NCBI GenBank assembly: GCA_017404065.1
Contig: JAFRDB010000132.1
Span: 1-62,345, forward strand
Length of the DNA: 62,345 nucleotides
DNA from: Clostridia bacterium
Lineage (GTDB): Bacteria > Bacillota > Clostridia > UBA1381
Direction of reading: 5' to 3'
Below the pieces are notes generated by a model that worked only from the letters and a program-made list of their open reading frames with translations, was not told the origin of the DNA and searched no databases. The position numbers and the translations under genes were made by a program. Of the stretch, positions 55,319-62,345 are shown piece by piece. How positions within the stretch are numbered: the first letter of the stretch is position 1; every line of letters begins with the position of its first letter.

Positions 55319-57172
55319 AATACTTTCGGGAGTAATGAAGCCGACCCGTTATACCGGTGGCGAGATGAACGCCGTTATCAAGGACGCAAAAAGTGTGGAT
55401 ATACGCTTCGGCTTCTGCTTTCCGGATGTTTACGAGATAGCTATGTCGCATCTCGGACTTAAGGTAATATACCACACGCTTAACACACGCTCCGATACCT
55501 GGTGTGAGCGTGTTTTTGCGCCGTGGGACGATATGGAGAAGGAGATGCGGCAGCATGGCATGAAGCTGTTCGCGCTCGAATCCGGCGATGAGGTAAAGGA
55601 TTTTGATATTCTCGGCTTCACGCTGCAATATGAGCTTTCATATTCCAATATCGTAAATATGCTTGATCTTGCCGGAATACCGGTGCTTGCGGCAGACCGC
55701 GGCGAGGAGCATCCGATCATTTACGGAGGCGGACTTTGCGCGTATAATGCCGAGCCGATAGCGGATATTTTCGATTTCTTCATGCTCGGAGAGGGCGAGG
55801 AGCAGGTACATGAGACAATGGAGGTCTTAAAGCAGTGGAAGCGCGATGGCAGGAAATCAAAGCGCGAGCTGCTTGAAAGGCTTGTAAAGATAGGCGGGAT
55901 ATATGTTCCGTCATTTTATAATGTCGATTATAACGAGGACGGGACAATAAAGAGCATAACACCCAATAATCCAAACGCGCCGGAAAAGGTCTTAAAGCGC
56001 GTTGTGAAGGACTTTGATGCGACATACGCGCCAGATACGATAATCGTGCCGTTTGGAGAGGTCGTGCATGACCGCGTTATGCTGGAGGTAATGCGAGGTT
56101 GTATGCGCGGTTGCCGCTTCTGTCAGGCGGGATATATCTATCGTCCGCTTCGTGAGCGCAAGCCGGACACTCTTTTAGGGCTTGCCGACAGACTGCTCTC
56201 GTGCAGCGGTTATGACGAGATATCGCTCGCATCGCTTTCAACGAGTGACTTTTCGGGACTGCCGGAGCTTACGGACGGACTGCTTAAAATAACGGAGGAA
56301 AAAAAGATAGGTCTTTCCCTGCCGTCGCTGCGAATAGACAACTTTTCGTTGGAGCTTATGGAAAAGGTGCAGAAGGTGAGAAAGACAGGAATAACCTTTG
56401 CGCCCGAGGCTGGCACGCAGCGGATGCGTGACGTTATAAACAAGAACATAACAGAGGAGAATATAGTTGAGTCCACAAAGCTGCTGTTTGCCGGTGGATG
56501 GACGAATGTGAAGCTGTATTTTATGATAGGTCTGCCGTCAGAGACAGACGAAGATGTTAAGGGCATACCGGCGCTTGCCGGACGTGTGCTTGATCAGTAT
56601 TTTGCAATTCCAAAGGAGGAGAGAGCAAAGAATATAAATGTCACGATCTCTACCTCATCGTTCGTGCCAAAGCCGTTTACGGCGTTCCAGTGGGTGGGCA
56701 TGAACTCCCGTGAGGAGCTAATACGCAAGCAGCGGCTTATAAAGGAGAATGTGCCGTCAAAGCGCATACGCTACACATATCACGATAACAAGACAAGCTA
56801 CCTTGAGGGCGTGTTCGCGCGCGGCGACAGGCGGCTTTGCAAGGCGATAATAAAAGCGGTGGAAAAGGGCTGTAAGTTTGACGCGTGGGGCGAGTTCTTC
56901 GACTTTGACAAGTGGATGGAGGCTATAGCGGAATGCGGACTTGATCCGGATTTCTACACGGCGCGAGAAAGAACATACAAAGAGGTTTGCCGTGGGATCA
57001 TATAGATGTGGGTGTCAGCAAAAGCTTCCTTATCAGCGAGTGTGAAAAATCAAAGCGGGCGGCGACCACTCCGCACTGCCGAGAGCATTGCTCAGGCTGC
57101 GGCGCGGCAAGATTCGGCACGGGTGTGTGTTTTGAAAAAAGAAGCGGTGTAGGGAGTGAAGCGGATGGCTAA
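55299..57172 (+). pseudogene. B12-binding radical SAM protein (TIGR03960), frameshifted near its C-terminus
   Basis: An open frame of 568 codons covers a B12-binding-like domain, then a radical SAM domain (CMRGCRFCQAGYIYRP). It ends early at 57005. In the +1 frame from 56987 the family's usual tail continues (LPWDHIDVGVSKSFL, then a Cys cluster CREHCSGCGAARFG) to 57172. One T missing from GAGGTTT(T)GCCG at about 56986 explains the shift. Loss of the tail removes about 60 residues, including cysteines. Sequencing error is a real alternative. It is upstream of its usual partner TIGR03936, with which it is fused in some Clostridia. Confidence 0.82.
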
Positions 57173-57818
57173 GTATATTTTAAAATATGGACGCGATGAC
57201 AGGGTAAAGTTCATTTCGCACCTTGATTTTGTCCGTTGCTTTCATCGCGCGGTAAGACGGTCGGCGCTCAATTTCGAATTTTCGCAGGGCTTCAATCCGC
57301 ATCCGGTAATGACTATCGCGCAGCCCATGCCGGTCGGGGTCACAAGCGAGTGCGAGTATATGAAGGTCGGATTCGTTACCGAGCTTGACGCGGATGCGAT
57401 AGTCAGAGAGCTTAACCGCGCTATGCCGCCTGGTTTCATGTTCTATGCCGCGCATAAGCTTGAGGCAAAGGAGATAGACCTCACAAAGATAAGCAGAGCG
57501 GAATATATTGTGGAGATAGAGTGCGAAAAGCCGTGTGATGTTTCGATGCTTATGGCGCAAGAGGAGCTGATCGTGCCGAAAAAAACAAAAAGCGGCATAA
57601 AGGACAGCGACATCCGCCCGCATATATTTGTGGTAGAGGATATGGGTTTTAAGGACGGCATACAGACCGTTAAAATGATAGTCTCATGCGGCAGCGCGTA
57701 TAATCTCAAGCCGCAGACGGTGGTAGAGGCAATGGCAAAATATTGCGATGGCTTCACATTCACCTTCACCGCATCACATAGAAGGCGCATGATGATAGAC
57801 GATAAGAATGTTTTGTGA
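57165..57818 (+). CDS. TIGR03936/DUF2344 radical SAM-associated protein
   Basis: A 217-residue protein with the family opening YILKYGRDDRVKFISHLDFVRCFHRAVRRS and FSQGFNPHPVMTIAQPMPVGVTSE. It always accompanies TIGR03960-type proteins; function is unknown, possibly in RNA modification. The ATG at 57165 with AGGGAGTG is preferred to a GTG three codons earlier. The start overlaps the corrected end of the upstream gene. Confidence 0.88.
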   Translation: MAKYILKYGRDDRVKFISHLDFVRCFHRAVRRSALNFEFSQGFNPHPVMTIAQPMPVGVTSECEYMKVGFVTELDADAIVRELNRAMPPGFMFYAAHKLEAKEIDLTKISRAEYIVEIECEKPCDVSMLMAQEELIVPKKTKSGIKDSDIRPHIFVVEDMGFKDGIQTVKMIVSCGSAYNLKPQTVVEAMAKYCDGFTFTFTASHRRRMMIDDKNVL

Positions 57819-57823
57819 TTGGT

Positions 57824-57858
57824 ATATGCCGTTTCCGTTGGAGGCGGCATATTTTTTG
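57824..57858 (+). terminator. terminator of the scpAB-gerW-TIGR03936 operon
   Basis: ATATGCCG/CGGCATAT stem followed by T6. Confidence 0.85.
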
Positions 57859-57998
57859 CGGTTTATTTTCAAATGCACTTTACATGCCGGCTATTTTCTG
57901 ATATTATCTCATTCCGGCATTTCCATGAATCTATATAGTCTGTAAAGTATGCAGTATCTTTTAATGCTGTTTTGCCGTGCGGTTTTACGATATTACAC

Positions 57999-58027
57999 TT
58001 GACAGAGTATGAAATTTGTGCTATAGT
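57999..58027 (+). promoter_or_regulatory. promoter upstream of the small membrane gene and valS
   Basis: TTGACA, 17 nt, TATAGT. No T-box was recognised before valS, although many Firmicute valS genes have one. Confidence 0.75.
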
Positions 58028-58062
58028 TTAGTATGAAATAATATGCACCGCGAGGTCAGAAA

Positions 58063-58254
58063 ATGTTGGTATTAAAAATAGTTTGTTTAATCTTATGCGC
58101 GGCGCTTCTGTTCGTCTGCTACAGACCGAAGCAGTTTGCGGAGAAGATACTTAAAAAGAACGAAATAACAGATGCGCTCATACTGAAGATAAAGGCGGTA
58201 TCGCTTGTTATATCAATAATAGTATTTGTGCTGACGATAATATTTATAAAGTAA
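58063..58254 (+). CDS. small membrane protein upstream of valS
   Basis: A 63-residue protein with two hydrophobic helices (VLKIVCLILCAALLFVCY and VSLVISIIVFVLTIIFI) joined by a basic loop. GAGGT lies upstream. It is 19 nt from valS and probably co-transcribed. It is not recognised further. Confidence 0.65.
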   Translation: MLVLKIVCLILCAALLFVCYRPKQFAEKILKKNEITDALILKIKAVSLVISIIVFVLTIIFIK

Positions 58255-58273
58255 ACGAGGAAGGATATAGAAA

Positions 58274-60982
58274 ATGGAAGACGCAAAGAACATTGCAAAA
58301 ACGTATGATCCGAAATCCTTTGAGGATGCTCACTATAACCGCTGGGTAACAAAGGGCTATTTTCACGCGGAGATAGACGCGAAGAAAAAGCCGTTCACTA
58401 TAGTTATCCCGCCCCCGAACGTAACGGGACAGCTCCACATGGGACATGCCTTTGACGAGACGCTTCAGGACATACTTATCCGATATAAGCGTATGCAGGG
58501 TTACAGCGCGCTGTGGGTACCGGGAACAGACCATGCCGGTATTGCTACGCAGATCAAGGTCGAGGCAGAGCTGCGCGAGAAGGAAGGGCTTACCCGCTAT
58601 GACTTAGGGCGTGAGAAGTTTTTGGAGCGTGTCTGGGACTGGAAGGAGATGTACGGTAGCCGTATAATCAACCAGCTCAAAAAGATAGGCTCCTCCTGTG
58701 ACTGGGACAGAGAGAGATTCACGATGGACGAGGGTTGCTCAAAGGCTGTCCGTGAGGTTTTTGTAAACCTCTATAACAAGGGACTTATCTATCGCGGGCC
58801 GAGGATCATAAACTGGTGTCCGAACTGTATAACGGCTCTTTCCAACGAGGAGGTTGAGCATAGCGAGCAGGCGGGACACTTTTGGCATATCAAGTATCCG
58901 ATAAAGGGTACGGATGATTTTGTTATAATCGCTACGACAAGACCTGAGACAATGTTTGGTGATACCGCCGTTGCGGTAAATCCTGAGGATGAGAGATACA
59001 AGGACTTAGTCGGCAAAACTCTGCTTCTGCCGCTCACAGACCGCGAGATACCGGTGATAGCTGACGAGTATGTTGACAAGGAATTCGGTACAGGCTGTGT
59101 TAAGATAACTCCGGCGCACGATCCTAACGACTTTGAGGTAGGCAAGCGTCATGATCTTGAGATAATTAAGGTCATGAACGATGACGCGACCATGAACTCA
59201 TACGCCGGTAAGTACGAGGGAATGGATCGCTACGAATGCCGCAAGGCTATGGTTAAGGATCTTGAGGATATGGGACTGCTCGTAAAGGTAGAGGATCACA
59301 GCCACAATGTGGGTCAGTGCTACCGTTGCGGAACGACTATAGAACCGATAGTATCGGATCAGTGGTTCGTTAAGATGAAGCCGCTTGCGGAGGCGGCTAT
59401 AAAGGCAGTCAACGAAAAGCATACGGAATTTGTTCCGGAGCGCTTTTCTAAGATATACATGAACTGGATGGAGAACGTATACGACTGGTGCATCTCCCGT
59501 CAGCTCTGGTGGGGACACAGAATACCGGCGTTCTATTGCGACAGCTGCGGCGAGATGACCGTTTCAAAGACTGATATAGAAGTATGTCCGAAGTGCGGCA
59601 AGCCGGTACGCCAGGAGGAAGATGTATTAGACACATGGTTCTCCTCGGCGCTCTGGCCGTTCTCAACGCTCGGCTGGCCGGAGAAAACACCGGAGCTTGA
59701 TTATTTTTATCCCACGAGCGTGCTTGTGACAGGATATGACATAATCTTCTTCTGGGTATCGAGAATGATATTCTCTGCCTGCGAGCATACCGGCAAGGCG
59801 CCGTTCAAGCATGTGTTCATTCACGGTCTTGTTCGTGACGGCAAGGGCGAGAAGATGAGTAAATCCAAGGGCAACGGCGTTGATCCCTTACAGATAATAG
59901 ATATGTACGGCGCGGATGCGCTGCGTTTCACACTCGTTACGGGAGTTGCGCCCGGTAATGATATGCGCTTCCCGGTAACCTATGAGCCACCTGTTCCTGC
60001 AGGGAAGAACCCCGACCCGTCCGTAAATAAGATAGTAGGCGCGCCGACGGTAGAGGCAAGCCGCAATTTTGCAAATAAGATCTGGAATGCGTCGAGGTTC
60101 GCGCTGATGAACCTTGACATAACCGAAAACAAGCTGCCGGAGATGTCGGAGCTTCAGCTTGAGGATAAGTGGATACTTTCGCTCTATAACACGCTTGTGC
60201 GGGAGGTAACCACAAACCTTGACCACTACGAGCTTGGTGTTGCGGCAGGCAAGATATACAGCTTCGTATGGGAAAAGCTCTGCGACTGGTATATTGAGCT
60301 GATAAAGCCGAGACTGTTCGATAAGGAGAACCCGACAGGCAGAACGGCGCAATATGTGCTGACATACGTGCTTTCCGGTTCAATGCAGCTGCTTCACCCG
60401 TTCATGCCGTTCATTACTGAGGAGATCTGGCAGCATCTTCCGCACGAGGGCGAGAGCATAGTTATAAGCAAATTCCCTGAATTTGACGAAGCTCTGTCAT
60501 TTGCTGACGAGGAGAAGCAGATGGAGATGATAATGGGCGCGATCTCGGCGATCAGAAACCGCCGTGCGGAGATGAATGTTCCGCCGTCAAAGAAGGCAAA
60601 GACAATAATCGTTACCGAAAACGCGGATATATTCAAAAAGGGTATTGCGTTCTTTGAAAAGCTTGCATCAGCTGCGGAGGTAGTTGTTGACTCCTCAAAG
60701 AGCCGCATTGACTCTAACGCGGTGAACCTGATAGTTCACGGCGCGGAGATATTCCTGCCGATGAGCGAGCTTGTTGATAAGGACAAGGAGCTTTCGCGGC
60801 TGGGTGTCGAACTGAAGAAGCTTGAAGGCGAGATAAAACGCGTAGAGGGCAAGCTCGGCAATGCGGGATTTACCGCAAAAGCACCGCAGAAGCTTATTGA
60901 AGCGGAAAAAGCCAAGGGTGAGAAGTACAAAGCAATGCTTGAAAAGGTTCTTGAAAATATCAAGGCAATGAAAGAGCTATAA
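58274..60982 (+). CDS. valS: valyl-tRNA synthetase
   Basis: A 902-residue class Ia synthetase that charges tRNA-Val. HIGH-type motif HMGH at residues 55-58 ([13 protein letters not shown]), editing domain with [22 protein letters not shown] near residue 528 ([14 protein letters not shown]), anticodon-binding domain and a C-terminal coiled coil (residues 840-902). Zinc-type cysteines (CDSCG..CPKCG) are present. GAGGAAGGAT precedes the start. Confidence 0.97.
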   Translation: MEDAKNIAKTYDPKSFEDAHYNRWVTKGYFHAEIDAKKKPFTIVIPPPNVTGQLHMGHAFDETLQDILIRYKRMQGYSALWVPGTDHAGIATQIKVEAELREKEGLTRYDLGREKFLERVWDWKEMYGSRIINQLKKIGSSCDWDRERFTMDEGCSKAVREVFVNLYNKGLIYRGPRIINWCPNCITALSNEEVEHSEQAGHFWHIKYPIKGTDDFVIIATTRPETMFGDTAVAVNPEDERYKDLVGKTLLLPLTDREIPVIADEYVDKEFGTGCVKITPAHDPNDFEVGKRHDLEIIKVMNDDATMNSYAGKYEGMDRYECRKAMVKDLEDMGLLVKVEDHSHNVGQCYRCGTTIEPIVSDQWFVKMKPLAEAAIKAVNEKHTEFVPERFSKIYMNWMENVYDWCISRQLWWGHRIPAFYCDSCGEMTVSKTDIEVCPKCGKPVRQEEDVLDTWFSSALWPFSTLGWPEKTPELDYFYPTSVLVTGYDIIFFWVSRMIFSACEHTGKAPFKHVFIHGLVRDGKGEKMSKSKGNGVDPLQIIDMYGADALRFTLVTGVAPGNDMRFPVTYEPPVPAGKNPDPSVNKIVGAPTVEASRNFANKIWNASRFALMNLDITENKLPEMSELQLEDKWILSLYNTLVREVTTNLDHYELGVAAGKIYSFVWEKLCDWYIELIKPRLFDKENPTGRTAQYVLTYVLSGSMQLLHPFMPFITEEIWQHLPHEGESIVISKFPEFDEALSFADEEKQMEMIMGAISAIRNRRAEMNVPPSKKAKTIIVTENADIFKKGIAFFEKLASAAEVVVDSSKSRIDSNAVNLIVHGAEIFLPMSELVDKDKELSRLGVELKKLEGEIKRVEGKLGNAGFTAKAPQKLIEAEKAKGEKYKAMLEKVLENIKAMKEL

Positions 60983-61058
60983 TTGATATTGGGGGACGTT
61001 GTCTCGGCTTGCGCGCTGTAGTAGTAAATCACGGAAGCGTAAAGGGGGGACGGATATT

Positions 61059-61538
61059 ATGTTATTATATCACGGCAGTAATGTTGAAGTAAAAAGACCA
61101 AAGCTTTTGCCGAAAGTGCGTGCGCTTGATTTTGGCAGCGGATTTTATATGACATCGGATAGGCAGCAGGCAGAAAAGTGGGCTGAGCTTATGACGCGCC
61201 GCAGAAAGAATGGTTCTTTAATTGTTTCGGTATATGAACTTGATGAAGAACAATTTAAAAATCTTAGTGTTTTAAGCTTTCGTGAACCAAATGCGGATTG
61301 GCTTGAATATGTTACCGCTAATAGGCTCGGTACGGATGTAAGAGATAATTGGGATATTGTAATGGGTCCTGTTGCAAATGATAATACAATGCCTGTACTA
61401 AATATGTACTTCAACGGCGATTACACTAAGGATGAAGCTGTAAAAAGACTTATGGCACAGAAGCTTAAGGATCAGTATGCTATCAAAACAGAAGCGGCAA
61501 TAGCCGCATTGAATTTTAAAGAGGTGATCATGCTATGA
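61059..61538 (+). CDS. DUF3990 protein, ADP-ribosyltransferase-like
   Basis: A 159-residue protein starting LLYHGSNVEVKRPKLL, with DFGSGFYMTSDRQQAEKWAELM. The H (YHGS) and Y (GFYMT) positions recall the H-Y-E motif of ADP-ribosyltransferases, to which DUF3990 has been linked by fold. AAAGGGGGGA precedes the ATG at 61059. It overlaps the next gene by 4 nt. In other genomes it pairs with DUF3791, as here, suggesting a toxin-antitoxin or modification cassette. Activity is unproven. Confidence 0.75.
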   Translation: MLLYHGSNVEVKRPKLLPKVRALDFGSGFYMTSDRQQAEKWAELMTRRRKNGSLIVSVYELDEEQFKNLSVLSFREPNADWLEYVTANRLGTDVRDNWDIVMGPVANDNTMPVLNMYFNGDYTKDEAVKRLMAQKLKDQYAIKTEAAIAALNFKEVIML

Positions 61539-61789
61539 CAAGGATGCCGGTAGCAGTTCTTGATTATTATGATAAGCAAGTGACGGGCATGATAAAAGAT
61601 AAATACGGATACGCGCCTATGCAGGCGCTGCGCATGTTTGTTACATCTGAAACCTATAGTATGCTTTCCGATCCGTCTCTTGAAATGTGGCAATTTGCGC
61701 CTGCCGGTATTTTCGATATGTGGGAGAGCGAGCGGATAACCGGTGATCCAAGAAATTCATTATATTTGCGTGGTGATGAATGTGAGTAA
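61535..61789 (+). CDS. unknown small protein of the DUF3990 cassette
   Basis: An 84-residue acidic protein (MTRMPVAVLDYYDKQVTG, SDPSLEMWQFAPAGIFDMW). ATGA overlap with the DUF3990 gene indicates tight coupling. I do not recognise the family. By position it could be the antitoxin or a structural partner. Confidence 0.6.
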   Translation: MTRMPVAVLDYYDKQVTGMIKDKYGYAPMQALRMFVTSETYSMLSDPSLEMWQFAPAGIFDMWESERITGDPRNSLYLRGDECE

Positions 61790-61982
61790 GGAAATGAATT
61801 TCTTTATTTATCTGTTGGAATATTATGCAGAGTATAAAAACAAGAATGCCGGTGACGTGCTTAGTTTATGGGATGAGGTCGGTATTACTGACTTTATTTA
61901 CAATATGTATGAAATGTATCATATTGAATCTATACAAAACGCATTTGATGATATAGACCGAATTCTTGAAAAATGTGCATAG
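61782..61982 (+). CDS. DUF3791 protein
   Basis: A 66-residue helical protein (MNFFIYLLEYYAEYKNKNAGDV, GITDFIYNMYEMYH) matching DUF3791. The GTG at 61782 (VSKEMNFF) is chosen by similarity to the family's MSKE start; ATG at 61776 and at 61791 are alternatives. It overlaps the previous stop. The terminator-like palindrome begins right at its end. Confidence 0.7.
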   Translation: MSKEMNFFIYLLEYYAEYKNKNAGDVLSLWDEVGITDFIYNMYEMYHIESIQNAFDDIDRILEKCA

Positions 61983-62023
61983 AATATTATAAAGGGGGAC
62001 GATGTCCCCCTTTATAATATTCT
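61981..62023 (+). terminator. 43-nt near-perfect palindrome after the cassette
   Basis: Two perfect 20-nt arms (starting AGAATATTATAAAGG) with a 3-nt loop. The stem itself ends in AU pairs rather than a separate U tract, so it may be a terminator or a processing site. Confidence 0.6.
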
Positions 62024-62089
62024 ATATTAGCCGATTGTGAAACTCAAAAACTTAGATTTCGCGCGGCTTTTTTACTTTATAAGAAATTG

Positions 62090-62210
62090 CTCGTTTGGCG
62101 GGGTTTGGGTGAGCGAAACGCTTGCGTTTCGTAGGCGTGTTGCAAAGCAACAAACGCCGTAGTGAAGCGGCAGCCCCGAGCGGGCGCGGGCGCAGCCCGC
62201 ACCAACATTC
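62090..62210. repeat. GC-rich palindromic DNA
   Basis: Several short perfect hairpins in a row (CGAAACGC/GCGTTTCG, GTTGC/GCAAC, GCGGGC/GCCCGC). It resembles the repeat at 51843-52134 in composition and style, but no terminal inverted repeats were found. Confidence 0.45.
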
Positions 62211-62302
62211 CCCCTGTTACAATATATTTGTGGGTAAAACATATCAGCCAGATATGCTTTACTCCTTCTCAATGTTTAAGCTATAATAAGAGGGTAATCG
62301 GT

Positions 62303-62345
62303 ATGACGAATTCCCCCTTGGACTATATACGTCCGTACTTGAGAC
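62303..62345 (+). CDS. start of an unknown gene cut by the window end
   Basis: ATG at 62303 after AGAGGGTAATCGGT, reading MTNSPLDYIRPYLR and still open at the window end. Too short to identify. Confidence 0.35.
   Translation, partial: MTNSPLDYIRPYLR

Noticed and set aside
56987..57172. 61-codon ORF as an independent gene
   Set aside because: It is the frameshifted C-terminal tail of the TIGR03960 protein.

Overview
The window reads as a low-to-medium GC Firmicute of the class Clostridia. The backbone at about 49-62 kb carries an rplM-rpsI pair, mtaB, a histidine-less HPr paralogue, scpA-scpB, a GerW/YtfJ sporulation gene, a TIGR03960/TIGR03936 pair and valS. The gerW gene points to an endospore-forming lineage, probably a gut anaerobe. 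The species cannot be named from sequence alone.

About 48.8 kb (171-48984) is an AT-rich integrative element inserted at the 3' end of rpsI. A copy of the last 37 nt of rpsI, with one mismatch, lies at 171-207, and the intact gene ends at 48985. The left end carries two tandem tyrosine integrases (one broken by an ochre codon), an excisionase, a MazF-like toxin, a sigma-like factor, a zinc-ribbon protein, an ImmA/IrrE protease and a LexA-like repressor. The right end carries a RepA-type initiator, a small ORF and a diguanylate cyclase. No relaxase, coupling protein or type IV secretion gene is visible. A roughly 50-bp scrap resembling an SNF2-type helicase gene beside repA suggests a conjugation module was lost.

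Cargo of the element, left to right. (a) 6.7-12.1 kb: an HxlR regulator diverges from an operon encoding an ACGX-repeat RiPP precursor, its radical SAM/SPASM maturase, an MDR oxidoreductase, a DUF1848 protein, a zinc-type macrodomain and a class M sirtuin. (b) 12.2-23.5 kb: a defence-like block on the minus strand with XRE, SNF2-like helicase, Fic, type III Mod, RhuM, type III Res and a WYL regulator. (c) 23.7-46.5 kb: what was once one minus-strand operon of secreted or membrane proteins (lipase/transglutaminase, leucine-rich-repeat and copper-amine-oxidase-N domain proteins, and a tandem-repeat membrane protein).

That operon is split by a second, nested mobile element of about 15.0 kb (27784-42801). 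It was inserted by a large serine recombinase into the middle of a leucine-rich-repeat gene. Joining the two gene halves at the duplicated 6-bp TAATGA restores one open frame. The nested element carries the recombinase, TnpW, a conserved non-coding segment, an XRE regulator, a subtilisin-like protease, a 2941-residue S-layer-homology surface protein and a frameshifted DUF6017-type gene.

Two about 180-200-nt non-coding segments (3676-3856 and 29871-30071) are clearly related to each other. Each lies upstream of a recombination module, one per mobile element, and they are candidates for an undescribed structured RNA or cis element. Downstream of valS is a three-gene DUF3990/DUF3791 cassette of toxin-antitoxin character. 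The window ends in palindrome-rich sequence and the first codons of another gene.
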